Shown: piece after piece, positions 34,331 to 42,584 of the stretch
Numbering within the stretch: position 1 is the first letter of the stretch
Layout: each line of letters starts with the position of its first letter
Assembly: GCA_016714225.1 (NCBI GenBank)
Contig: JADJNS010000019.1
Location: forward strand, 1-64,000
DNA: 64,000 bases
Origin: Archangiaceae bacterium
GTDB taxonomy: Bacteria > Myxococcota > Myxococcia > Myxococcales > Myxococcaceae
Direction of reading: 5' to 3'
Translations under genes and position numbers: made by a program
The notes under the pieces: model-generated
What the model saw: the letters and a program-made list of their open reading frames with translations, nothing else
Databases searched by the model: none
What the model was told of the DNA's origin: nothing

Positions 34331-36907
34331 TCACTGCTGCGGCAGAATCCCCGCCGCCTTCACCTTCGCCATCAGGTCGGGCGTCAGCAGCGTCTCCATG
34401 TAGATGCCGACCTGGCCTGCGCTCGTGTCGAGCCGGTACTCGCCGACCAGCCGGCGATCGTGGGGGTACCGCTCGTGCTTGCGCGCCACCAGGCGATCGA
34501 AGTGCGCGAGCAGCTTCGCCGACACCTTGCCCGGCGAGAGCTTCGCCCGCAGGGCCGCCAGCTCGGCCTCGGGTTTCTTCAGCTGTTCGTTGACGGTCAG
34601 GTTCCACACCGTGGTCACGAACCGCAGCGCCTCTTCGAGCGCCTTGGGCGTGCTCGCGATCTTCGACAGCACCGGCTCGCCGAACTCGAGCACCGTCTCC
34701 GAGAGCTTGCGCCCCGAGCCGACCGCCCGGTCCAGCTCCTGCGTCGTGCTCCGCTCGCCCAGCTCGTCGAGCCCCAGCTCACGCCGCAGGCGCCGCGCAT
34801 CGGCCCCGCCCGGCATCGGCGACGGCTCCCGCGCTTCGAGGTTCTCGAGCCCCTTCAGCAGCCAGTGCACCGACTCCCGCCCCGCTTCGTCGGCCGCCGC
34901 CTCGCGCGGCGTGCGCCCGCCGAGCGCCGGTATCGGCTCGTCGAGCCACGACCGCTGCAGCTCCGGCAACCCCGAGCTGCCCTGAAGGCGGCTCTGGTCC
35001 ACCATCAGCTCCTGGCCGCCACGGCTCGGCGGCAACGCCTCGCTCGCCCGGTCGCGGAAGCTCACCGTGCCCGCCAACACCTCGAGGATGCGCCCCTTCA
35101 ACCCGTCCGCGCGCTCGACCGAGTTCGCCGACACCTCGAGCTTCTTCGCGGTGACCTTCGCGGCGCCGAGCACCGTGTCTTTCCACCCCGCGTGTATGGC
35201 GTTGCCCTCTTTCGCGAAGGAGATCTCCACGCCCTTCTTCGTCTCGTGGTCGACGTGCGCTCCCGGCAGCGACATCAGCCGCGGCACCACCAGCGCGTAC
35301 CCGCCCTTCGCGATCGCGTAGGTGTCGGTGACGAACACCGCCTTCTCTCCGTCGGTGTTCTTCACCACCGTCGGCGACGCCAGCTTCAGCGCATGGTCGC
35401 TCACCGCGTCGTCCCACAGGGCGAGCAGGCGCACCGTACGCTTCCAGCTGCCGGCCCCGAGCTTCTCGGCCCGCGCGGTTCGCACCAGACCCTCAGCGAG
35501 GCTCGGCGGCAGCAGCGACTCGTGCACCCCCGCCAGCAGGTTCACCGTCTCGGTGCGCACCACGCGCGCGAGCACCACGTCGCGGGCGACCAGGTCTTGC
35601 GACGCCAGCACCTCGTCGATGAAGAGCCGCACGCCACCCAGCAAGTCGATCGCCTCGAAGCCCCTCCCCTGCTCGACCCGCAGCACCTCCCACACCGAGA
35701 CGTGCGCCTCGAGCTCCCGCTCGACCCACTTCCGCTCGGCGTCGTCGAGCCGCTCTGCGGGGTCGGAGAGGAGCTTTCGCGCCACCGGAGCGCCATCGAT
35801 GGGCGCCTCGAACGCGAGCACCAGGGGGCCGAGCCCCGGCGAAGGCTGACGCTTGCCGAAGGCCTCGTCGGCGGCGCGCTCGAGCGCCTGGCGCGGGAGC
35901 TTGCTCGTCGCGTAGCTCATGATGCGGCCCACCAGCCGGTTGTCGAGCTCGTGCAGGCTCTTGGCGGGCGACGCGGGCGAAGCGGCCTTCTCCGCGCCGA
36001 GGTGGCACTGTTTGTATTTCTTGCCGCTGCCGCAAGGGCACGGGTCGTTGCGGCCCACGCCTTCGAAGTCGAGCTCGGCTTCATCGGGCGCCGACTCGGG
36101 CTCCGGCTCGGTTCTGCGCACCGTGACCCGCGCCTTCTTGCGCGCGAAGGCCGAGGTGCCCGTCGCGAGCTCGCCGCGCTCCGCCAGCGCATTCACCGCG
36201 CGCAGCGTGGCGATGATCAGCTCGACGTCGGTCTCGGTGACGTCCGCTTCGTCTCCGTGCTTCATGCGGAACAGCACCGGAGCGACGGCGACCCCAGTGA
36301 ATGCCTCCATGGCCTCGGTGACGTAGGCAGGCTTGTCGCTCGTGAAGAGGGTGACGCAGGGGAGCGCGAGCGCGTCGTCGGGGGTTCCGCGCGCGGCGAG
36401 CTCGGCGCTGCGCCGAAGGCTCCCCGGCTCGTCGAACAAGACCAGCCCGAACTGGTCTTCGGCTTGCCCCATCACGGTGGCCTCCAACCGCCGGCCGCCC
36501 TTCTCGACCACCACGTCCAGGGCTTCGTCTTCGTCGAACGCCTCCCAGGTGCGACGCTCGTGGAACCCGGCCACCGCGTCAGCGAGCTCGATGAACAGCG
36601 GGGGGTTCTCGATCGACTCGAAGGCGGTGCCGTGGCTCAGCACGATCGCCATGCCCGCTTTCATGGCGACGGCCTCGAGTGAAAGCGGCTCGACCTTCAG
36701 CCCGAGCTTCTTCGCGACTTCGCCCAGCTCGGGCTCGCAGCTCACCGGCTCTTTCGACCGAGCGACGAGCGGCTTCAGCCCCGAGACGTCATCAGACGCC
36801 ATCTGCGAGTCGATGCCGTGGTCGCCGAACGCCAGGTAGAAGAATGCCGGCGGCGCGTCGTCGAGCTCGATGGGGCCCAGCCGCATGAGGTGGAGCATCG
36901 CCGTCAC
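34331..36907 (-). CDS. Large SEC-C motif protein
   Basis: An 858-residue cytoplasmic protein. A SEC-C zinc motif sits in the middle (VGRNDPCPCGSGKKYKQCHL, about residue 295-314), flanked by an N-terminal alpha/beta region and a C-terminal helical region that starts LHELDNRLVGRIMSYATSKL. The N-terminal part resembles DUF6930/DUF7309-type regions found with SEC-C. It converges on the toxin-like gene with 5 bases between stops. No catalytic motif is apparent. The island carries an unrelated SEC-C protein with a nearly identical zinc motif. Confidence 0.7.
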   Translation of the reverse strand: MTAMLHLMRLGPIELDDAPPAFFYLAFGDHGIDSQMASDDVSGLKPLVARSKEPVSCEPELGEVAKKLGLKVEPLSLEAVAMKAGMAIVLSHGTAFESIENPPLFIELADAVAGFHERRTWEAFDEDEALDVVVEKGGRRLEATVMGQAEDQFGLVLFDEPGSLRRSAELAARGTPDDALALPCVTLFTSDKPAYVTEAMEAFTGVAVAPVLFRMKHGDEADVTETDVELIIATLRAVNALAERGELATGTSAFARKKARVTVRRTEPEPESAPDEAELDFEGVGRNDPCPCGSGKKYKQCHLGAEKAASPASPAKSLHELDNRLVGRIMSYATSKLPRQALERAADEAFGKRQPSPGLGPLVLAFEAPIDGAPVARKLLSDPAERLDDAERKWVERELEAHVSVWEVLRVEQGRGFEAIDLLGGVRLFIDEVLASQDLVARDVVLARVVRTETVNLLAGVHESLLPPSLAEGLVRTARAEKLGAGSWKRTVRLLALWDDAVSDHALKLASPTVVKNTDGEKAVFVTDTYAIAKGGYALVVPRLMSLPGAHVDHETKKGVEISFAKEGNAIHAGWKDTVLGAAKVTAKKLEVSANSVERADGLKGRILEVLAGTVSFRDRASEALPPSRGGQELMVDQSRLQGSSGLPELQRSWLDEPIPALGGRTPREAAADEAGRESVHWLLKGLENLEAREPSPMPGGADARRLRRELGLDELGERSTTQELDRAVGSGRKLSETVLEFGEPVLSKIASTPKALEEALRFVTTVWNLTVNEQLKKPEAELAALRAKLSPGKVSAKLLAHFDRLVARKHERYPHDRRLVGEYRLDTSAGQVGIYMETLLTPDLMAKVKAAGILPQQ

Positions 36908-37170
36908 CTAGCAGGCCCCCGGCGGTTCCGTCGCGTTCGACGCACGTCGGCCTCGCGCTCGTCCTGGGAGTGCGGTCGGGGCCAACGTCGACCCTGAGCT
37001 CGCTGCACCACTGTCTCACCGACCGAGAATTGGCGTCGGTGCGCGCACTCTGAAGTCGGACTGCGGCGAGCTCGCGACGCCGGTGGAATCACGGTCGAGG
37101 GCGAGCACACCCGTCGCAAGCCGGGAGCGCGGCATGAAAGCGTCTCGGAGGTGGACTAGCTTTGAGAGCG

Positions 37171-37740
37171 ATGGCGGCACGACGCAGCAGCGAAGCGCTC
37201 ACCTTGAAGCAGTGGGCCGCGCTTTCAGCAGACGCCGAGGGAGAGCTCGTCGACGGCCGGCTGGTCGAGGAAGAGCTGCCGACGCGCGAGCATGAGCAGA
37301 CGGTCGCGTGGCTCTGCACGCGGCTGCTCACCTTCCTCGAAGAGCGCGGCGGAGCGGTGCTCACGTCGGACCACAAATATGGCGTCGGGCCGAAGCGCGG
37401 TCGCAAGCCCGACCTGAGCGTGGTGTTGCCGGGCCGGCCGCGCCTCGACCCCAAAGACAACCTCACCACGGTGCCGCCCGACATCATGATCGAGGTCATC
37501 ACCGCGACGCCCAAAGACCACGCCCGCGACCGCATCGACAAGGTTCACGAGTACGCGCGCTTCGGAGTCCGCTGGTACTGGCTCGTCGACCCCGCCGCGC
37601 AGACGGTCGAGGTCTTGAAGCTCGGGCCCAAGCGCCGCTACGTGAACTTCGCCGCGGCGAGCGGCGGCACCTTCAAGGTCCCCGGCTGCCGCGGCCTCGA
37701 GCTCGACCTCGACGCGCTCTGGCGCTACGCGCGGCGCTGA
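37171..37740 (+). CDS. Uma2-family endonuclease (DUF820)
   Basis: The start is placed at ATG 37171; an in-frame TTG at 37162 is possible. The 189-residue protein has the PD-(D/E)xK-like Uma2 features: ELVDGRLVEEELP, RKPDLSVVLPG, and IMIEVITATPKDHARDRIDK followed by YARFGVRWYWLVDP. The Asp and Glu in these phrases are the presumed metal ligands. Uma2 proteins are abundant in cyanobacteria and myxobacteria. Biological targets are unknown. The gene stands alone. Confidence 0.9.
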   Translation: MAARRSSEALTLKQWAALSADAEGELVDGRLVEEELPTREHEQTVAWLCTRLLTFLEERGGAVLTSDHKYGVGPKRGRKPDLSVVLPGRPRLDPKDNLTTVPPDIMIEVITATPKDHARDRIDKVHEYARFGVRWYWLVDPAAQTVEVLKLGPKRRYVNFAAASGGTFKVPGCRGLELDLDALWRYARR

Positions 37741-37753
37741 TTCGGTTCCGCTA

Positions 37754-38095
37754 CTACTCGGTCGCGCGGTCGGGGGCGGTGCTGGTCGCCCGCGCGTCAC
37801 TCACCCGCGGCGCCAGGGCGCAGCCGAAGCGCTCGGCGTCGCAGCGGGTCTCGGGCGGGCACTGGTCGTCGACCGCGCAGGGCAGCGCCTGGCACGCGCT
37901 GCTCGCGTTGCAGAACTGCGCGTCGGTGCAATCGTTGTTGGTTCGGCACCCCGAGACTGCCACTTTCGCCACAGACACACGGTTGGCGCCGTGCGGCTCA
38001 CATCGAGGCCCGGAGCACGTCGGACCGGGGCGTTGCGCGACCGAGGATTCGCAGGCGGTAACGAACAGAGCGACGGCGAGGAGCAAGTTCTTCAT
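37754..38095 (-). CDS. Small Cys-rich lipoprotein
   Basis: Starting at ATG 38095 (MKNLLLAVALFVTACESS), the protein has a type II signal peptide with lipobox VTAC. The mature part, about 95 residues, holds two disulfide-type clusters (CRTNNDCTDAQFCNASSAC and CAVDDQCPPETRCDAERFGC) of the dickkopf-like 'CxxxxDCxxxxxC' kind common in myxobacteria. The function is unknown. It ends 13 bases from the converging Uma2 gene and is followed upstream on its own strand by the amine oxidase gene. Confidence 0.75.
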   Translation of the reverse strand: MKNLLLAVALFVTACESSVAQRPGPTCSGPRCEPHGANRVSVAKVAVSGCRTNNDCTDAQFCNASSACQALPCAVDDQCPPETRCDAERFGCALAPRVSDARATSTAPDRATE

Positions 38096-38136
38096 GCCCC
38101 GTCGAAGGAGCAAACGGCGCGCCGGCCCGCTCGATG

Positions 38137-39657
38137 TTACCGGCTGAAGCCCAGCCGCTTGCTCGCCTGGCCCACCGCCGTCTCGGCGGCCTCGACCGCG
38201 CTCACGAACGCGGGGAAGTAGCTCGAGTCGCTGTGCGCGAAGAAAACCGGCCCCACCGGCGCCGCCACCCGCTCGACGACCTTCAGGTGCCCCGGCGTGG
38301 GAATGAACATCGGGTGCCCGCGGCGGAAGATTCGAATCTCTTCAATCTTCTCGAGCGTGCCGGGGAAGTGCTTCTCGAGCCCCGCCGCCACGCCATCGGC
38401 CATGGCCAGCACCGCCTCGTCGGCCAGCAGCAGCACCCGCTGCGCCTCGGGCAGCGGGTGGTACACCGTCAGCGCCGTCTTCCGCTCGGCCGGGCCGCGG
38501 CCGGCATGCACAATCCAATCGGCCGAGATGAAGTCGGTGAACGGCTCGTCGAGGAACCAGTTGTCGTACGCCGGCTCGGGCCCCGCCGACTTCAGGCAGA
38601 CGTTGAACACCGGGTACGGCGCATAGCGGGTCGCCTTGAGCAGCTCGGCCCGCGCCGGGTCGAGCCCGGTCAGCACGTGCCGCGCGAAGTACTTCGGCAC
38701 CGCCAGAATCACCGCCCCGGCGCGCAGCGCCTTCGGCTCGCCGTTCTCGAGGTACCGCACCACCACCTTCGCCTTCGCGCCGGTACCTTCGGTCTCGACC
38801 CGGTACACCGAGACCTGGGTCTTCACCCGGCTGCCCAGCTTCGGGGTGAGCTTCGCCGCCAGCGCCTCGGCCGCGCCTCCCAGCCCGCCGGGGAAGGTGC
38901 GCCGCGGGTCTTCGCTGTCGCCCGCCCACGAGTACGCCTCGGCTCCCACGTACCCCGAGGTCTCAGACGCCCCGCCGCCCCAGTTCGACGGGCCGAACCG
39001 GTTCCAGAACTGCGTCAGCTCGGGCGCGTACGGCTTCAGCAGGTCGGAGAAGCGCTGCGCGTCGAGCTCTTCCTTCGGTCGCGTCCGGTACAGCTTCAGC
39101 ATTTCGTCGCGCGAGCGCTTGAAGTCGTCGCGCACCCGCTGCGGAAACGGCAGCCGGTCGGCGCCGTCGCGAAAGAAGTCGGTCACCGGCTGCCCGCCGA
39201 TGACCAGGCTGTCGGCCCCCTTCACGCGCGTGCCCTCGACGCCGAGCTCTTTCAGCAGGCCGACCAGCGCGGTCTCGGTCTCGGTGTAGAAGGCGCCGCC
39301 GGTCGACATCTTCACGCCCTGCCACTCGTCGAGCAGGCAGCTGCCTCCGAGGCGGGGCTCTTTCTCGAGCAGCATCACGTCGCGCTCGCGCAGCCGCCAC
39401 GCCGCGGTCATGCCGCTCGGCCCACCGCCGATGACGGCCACGTCGCAGGTCGCGGTGACCGGCGCGCTCGCCCACGTGCCTCCGTCGCGCACCGCGTGGC
39501 ACGGCTCGAACCGCTCTGAGCCGAGGTTCTTGCCGAGGGGGTGCGGGGCTTCGGGCTCGGTCGGGCGAGCCGGCGCGCTCGCGGGCGGGCAGCCGGGGAA
39601 GCTCGACGCGGCTGCGCCGAGCATCACGGTCTTGAGGAAGTAGCGGCGGGTGCGCAC
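38137..39657 (-). CDS. FAD-dependent amine oxidase-like protein, Tat-exported lipoprotein
   Basis: A 506-residue protein beginning MRTRRYFLKTVMLGAAASSF. RRYFLK is a twin-arginine motif, and the following SFPGC is a possible lipobox, so it is probably exported folded with FAD and lipid-anchored. The dinucleotide-binding Rossmann motif is VAVIGGGPSGMTAAWRL, followed by LLEKEPRLGGSC. Later phrases (STGGAFYTET, VGAEAYSW, AVILAVPKYFARHVL) fit the amine oxidase/protoporphyrinogen oxidase superfamily. The substrate is unknown. The last residues (FFAHSDSSYFPAFVSAVEAA) form the FAD-binding C-terminal motif. Confidence 0.85.
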   Translation of the reverse strand: MRTRRYFLKTVMLGAAASSFPGCPPASAPARPTEPEAPHPLGKNLGSERFEPCHAVRDGGTWASAPVTATCDVAVIGGGPSGMTAAWRLRERDVMLLEKEPRLGGSCLLDEWQGVKMSTGGAFYTETETALVGLLKELGVEGTRVKGADSLVIGGQPVTDFFRDGADRLPFPQRVRDDFKRSRDEMLKLYRTRPKEELDAQRFSDLLKPYAPELTQFWNRFGPSNWGGGASETSGYVGAEAYSWAGDSEDPRRTFPGGLGGAAEALAAKLTPKLGSRVKTQVSVYRVETEGTGAKAKVVVRYLENGEPKALRAGAVILAVPKYFARHVLTGLDPARAELLKATRYAPYPVFNVCLKSAGPEPAYDNWFLDEPFTDFISADWIVHAGRGPAERKTALTVYHPLPEAQRVLLLADEAVLAMADGVAAGLEKHFPGTLEKIEEIRIFRRGHPMFIPTPGHLKVVERVAAPVGPVFFAHSDSSYFPAFVSAVEAAETAVGQASKRLGFSR

Positions 39658-39696
39658 GGGCGGGCGACACGCTACCGCCTGCGGTGCGCAGAGTGT

Positions 39697-40395
39697 TCAG
39701 GGAAGCGAGACGCCGCGCCCCACCCGGCCGACCAGCACCGCCTGGCGGTGGTCTCCCGTCTGGGCCGACGTCGCGCGCACCACCGAGAACGCAGTCGGGG
39801 CGACGGGCAGCGTCAGCGTCGGCGCGTACGCGAGGTCGCAGCGCAGGGTCGCGCTCAGCACCAGCACCCGCGCCGCGCTGCAGTCGTCGCTGCAGGTCAG
39901 GTGCAGGACCTTGCCTTCGACGCTCGCGCTCAGCGTGCCGGCCGGAGGTGTCACCGAGACAGCGGTGGAGCCGACGTCTGCTCCTCCGGCGACTGCGAAG
40001 AGAATCGGGCCGGTGCCGAGCGGCTCGGTGCCCGCGTCGTAGACGACGCTCGCTTCGACGCCCGAGGGGAAGCGGCACACGTACCCGCCGTCTTCGTTCA
40101 TGCACACCAGCGGCTGCCCTGCCGCCGCGTAGCCGCTGATGCGCAGCCAGGCTCCGTCTGCGTCGCTCGGTTTCGGGCCGAGCTCGCAGCCGCCGTCGTA
40201 GCGGGCGCTGAGCGGGGAGATTTCGACGAAGGACTCGAAGCGGACTCCGCCGTCGGGGGTGGAGGTCTCGAACAGGCTCATCGTCGCCGTCATCACCGTG
40301 CCTGCGTCTTCGATTTGGGGCTCTCCGCCGTCGGTCTGGGAAGGCTGACCCGCGCAGGCGGCGAGCGTGATGAGGGTGAGGACGGGCAGACGCAT
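39697..40395 (-). CDS. Lipoprotein of unknown function
   Basis: A 232-residue protein with signal peptide MRLPVLTLITLAACAGQPSQ and lipobox LAAC. The mature part is beta-rich with Asp/Gly-rich turns (SLFETSTPDGGVRFESFVEI) and four scattered Cys. No family is recognised. It lies 39 bases upstream of the amine oxidase-like gene on the same strand and is probably co-transcribed with it, which suggests a joint role in the envelope. Confidence 0.7.
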   Translation of the reverse strand: MRLPVLTLITLAACAGQPSQTDGGEPQIEDAGTVMTATMSLFETSTPDGGVRFESFVEISPLSARYDGGCELGPKPSDADGAWLRISGYAAAGQPLVCMNEDGGYVCRFPSGVEASVVYDAGTEPLGTGPILFAVAGGADVGSTAVSVTPPAGTLSASVEGKVLHLTCSDDCSAARVLVLSATLRCDLAYAPTLTLPVAPTAFSVVRATSAQTGDHRQAVLVGRVGRGVSLP

Positions 40396-40581
40396 GCGCC
40401 GCCGAAGGCAAGATGCAGACCGGTGGTTGGGCTGCGGATTTCACGCAGTGGTTGCGCGCCGGGTGCGGGGTGCAGCTTTGCGGAGCGCATGAATTGCGCT
40501 GGGCGGGAGTGACCCTGGCGAGACCGGGCAGGGTGAGCCACGTCGAACCCTGACGTCGCTCGTCGAAGGCTGTGCGGCACC

Positions 40582-40684
40582 TACTCCATCGTATTGCTGC
40601 GCGACGCGGTGCTGCTTGAAGCATGGAGTATGTGCTGCTCGGGCTTCGTTGGGAGATGGCACCCTTCGACTTCGCTCAGGGTGC
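40582..40684. repeat. Composite REP-like element, copy A
   Basis: A hairpin with perfect arms TACTCCAT (40582-40589)/ATGGAGTA (40623-40630) is followed 28 bases later by the palindrome GCACCCT...AGGGTGC (40659-40684). The same composite recurs, inverted, at 60043-60145. The palindrome contains the stop codon of the trypsin-like protease gene. Confidence 0.75.
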
Positions 40685-41767
40685 GCGGTTTCGGTTTCGG
40701 TTTCGGTTTCGGCGCGCGCTCAGCAGCAGCAGCGCGCCCAAGAGCAGCGGTGCTCCGGCTGCGGCAGTGCAGCCGTGCGGCTCTTCGGCGGGCGGCATGG
40801 TGCCGGCATCGACGACGTCTGAGGTGCCGGCGTCGGTGCCGGCATCGACCTCTGCGCCCGCGTCGGGGTGCGGCAGCTCGGCGTCGACCCACGCGACGAC
40901 GCGCAGGTGCCCGGCGTCGGCGGCGTTGACCACCACCTGCTTCGCCCACTCTCGAAAGCTGCCGACCTGCGTGTAAATCATCTGCGCGCACACGGTCGGG
41001 TTGCCGCGCGACATCACGCCCATCACCTGACCGCTCGGGTCGATCGCCGGGCCGCCCGAGTCGCCTCCGCACGGGCCGCGGTCGGCCACCCAGTCGTTCG
41101 CGGTGACGGCCAGCCGGCCCGAGGTCGACCGCACCTCTCCGACCATCGTCACCGAGAGGTCAGACCGGCCCCGGCGCACTCCGTCGGTGTTCGGCGTCGC
41201 GCCGTCGTTGCCATAGCCCACCGCCGCGAACGGCTCGGAGACCTGCGGCGCGCTCGCCCGCAGCGGCAGCGGAGTGGCACCCGCCAGCTCGCCCGTCAGC
41301 TCGATGAGCGCGACGTCGGTGCCACAGTTCGGCGCGCCAGCGCTCTGCGGCGGCACGTGAATCGCGCGCGCGGTGGCAGGCGGCGGCAGCCCCGTCGCCA
41401 GCACATCGGGCACCGAGGTGACGGAGAACCGCGAGGGCGCCACCGGGTCGAGCGCGCGCGTCGCGGTGTACGTCGTGCTGCCCACCGTCTCGTCGGCGCA
41501 GATGACGCTCGACTGGCTCATGCCGCTCACGCAGTGCCGCGCGGTCATCACCACGTTCGGGGCGATGAGAAAGCCGCTGCAGAACCCCACCCCGGTCGGC
41601 AGCGCGGGGTTGATGAAGACCGCGACCGCCTGCCCCACTCCGGCGTCGATGGAGCCGCCGATGATTTCCGAGCGCCCGTGCTCGAGCGCAGGCCCTTCGA
41701 CCGCCGGGTCACATGCGAACAGCAGCAGCGCGGAGAGCAGAAACTGCCAGCTTCTTGGCGAGGTCAT
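40676..41767 (-). CDS. Trypsin-like serine protease with MYXO-CTERM-like tail
   Basis: Starting at ATG 41767 (MTSPRSWQFLLSALLLFACD), it carries a signal peptide, possibly a lipoprotein one. The S1 protease domain starts at IIGGSIDAG. The catalytic triad is visible as MTARHC (His78), CGTDVALIEL (Asp) and GGDSGGPA (Ser). An Asp/Ala/Gly linker leads to HGCTAAAGAPLLLGALLLL, then Arg/Asn, which resembles the MYXO-CTERM sorting signal processed by myxosortase. The end RNRNRNRNRAP is encoded by a 6-bp tandem repeat and the stop lies in the REP-like palindrome, so the natural tail was probably extended by repeat DNA. Confidence 0.88.
   Translation of the reverse strand: MTSPRSWQFLLSALLLFACDPAVEGPALEHGRSEIIGGSIDAGVGQAVAVFINPALPTGVGFCSGFLIAPNVVMTARHCVSGMSQSSVICADETVGSTTYTATRALDPVAPSRFSVTSVPDVLATGLPPPATARAIHVPPQSAGAPNCGTDVALIELTGELAGATPLPLRASAPQVSEPFAAVGYGNDGATPNTDGVRRGRSDLSVTMVGEVRSTSGRLAVTANDWVADRGPCGGDSGGPAIDPSGQVMGVMSRGNPTVCAQMIYTQVGSFREWAKQVVVNAADAGHLRVVAWVDAELPHPDAGAEVDAGTDAGTSDVVDAGTMPPAEEPHGCTAAAGAPLLLGALLLLSARRNRNRNRNRAP
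40687..40712. repeat. Hexamer tandem repeat (GGTTTC)4
   Basis: Four perfect copies of GGTTTC, plus two bases, encode the alternating Arg-Asn run at the protease C-terminus. The repeat adjoins the REP-like palindrome. It is prone to slippage, though each unit change preserves frame. Confidence 0.8.
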
Positions 41768-41842
41768 CATGGGGGCGGCGCACCTTGCGGCCGCCGTGCC
41801 AATGACGCCAGAAGCCCGCACCGCCGGCGTCATGGGCGGGTG

Positions 41843-42262
41843 TCACCCGCGCGGCAGGGCCGGGCGCTCTTTCGCGTCGGCCTCGGTCTCGCCCAGCGTC
41901 TCGCGAATCACCCGGTCGGTCACTTCCTCGAGGTACTCGCTCAGCGTGGCGTGCGCGGCGGTGAACTCTCTCCACACCGTGTCGACGACGAACGACCTGC
42001 GGCCGTGCACCATCACCGTGGTGCGCCGCTGACCGCGCAGACGAAACGGCTCGAGCCCCGCCTTGCGCACCATCGCGATGAACAGCTTGCGACCCCACGG
42101 GTCGGGCACCGTGAACTGCACGTCCTCGGGCTGCTCGGCCGGCGCCTTCTGCTTCAGCTTCGCGAAGACGTTCTCGGCCGCCGCCCGCTCTCCCTCGGTC
42201 GTCGCGCGCTGCAAGAGCGCTTCGATCGCCGCCAGCTTTCGCTTCAGCTCTGCTTCCGTCAT
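41843..42262 (-). CDS. DUF2786-like small protein
   Basis: ATG 42262 opens MTEAELKRKLAAIEALLQRA with TTEGERAAAENVFAKLKQK, matching the helical 'K...kLlaLA...t..gEa.aA..k...l' pattern of DUF2786. The remaining 100 residues (WGRKLFIAMVRKAGLEPFRL, TVMVHGRRSFVVDTVWREF) are alpha/beta. It is cytoplasmic and 139 residues long. The longer frame upstream reads into the intergenic region and is not used. Function unknown. Confidence 0.6.
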   Translation of the reverse strand: MTEAELKRKLAAIEALLQRATTEGERAAAENVFAKLKQKAPAEQPEDVQFTVPDPWGRKLFIAMVRKAGLEPFRLRGQRRTTVMVHGRRSFVVDTVWREFTAAHATLSEYLEEVTDRVIRETLGETEADAKERPALPRG

Positions 42263-42355
42263 TGGCCGGCGCCTTATACGCCGCTCCAGAGGGCACGCGG
42301 TTTCTGAGAAAGCGATGAACTGCAACCAGAGTGCCCTGGCCGCGACAATCGCGGC

Positions 42356-42580
42356 ATGAACACCAGGTTCCCCAAGACCCGTGAAGGCCTGGCGCGCGGC
42401 GTGATGCCCGACCACATTCTGTCGGTGCAGCTGCACGCCGCGTTCGACGGCACCGGCGAGCTCAAGAAGCCCGCGGTGCACGCCAAGAACCTGGCCAAGG
42501 CCGTGGCGCTCGACGCCGCCGAGCTGGTCGCGACGCCGGTGCTGGCCGCGATCGGCTTCGTCAAAGACGTCTTCGAGTGA
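42356..42580 (+). CDS. Small hypothetical protein (74 aa)
   Basis: ATG 42356 encodes MNTRFPKTREGLARGVMPDH followed by ILSVQLHAAFDGTGELKKPA and a hydrophobic C-terminal half (LDAAELVATPVLAAIGFVKD). Codon use matches the surroundings. It sits between two reverse-strand genes, 4 bases from the end of the Hsp70-like gene. No family is recognised and no strong ribosome-binding site is visible. Confidence 0.4.
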   Translation: MNTRFPKTREGLARGVMPDHILSVQLHAAFDGTGELKKPAVHAKNLAKAVALDAAELVATPVLAAIGFVKDVFE

Positions 42581-42584
42581 GCCT

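Noticed and set aside
34460..36682. A 740-codon open frame on the plus strand
   Set aside because: It is antisense to the SEC-C protein and has no motif.
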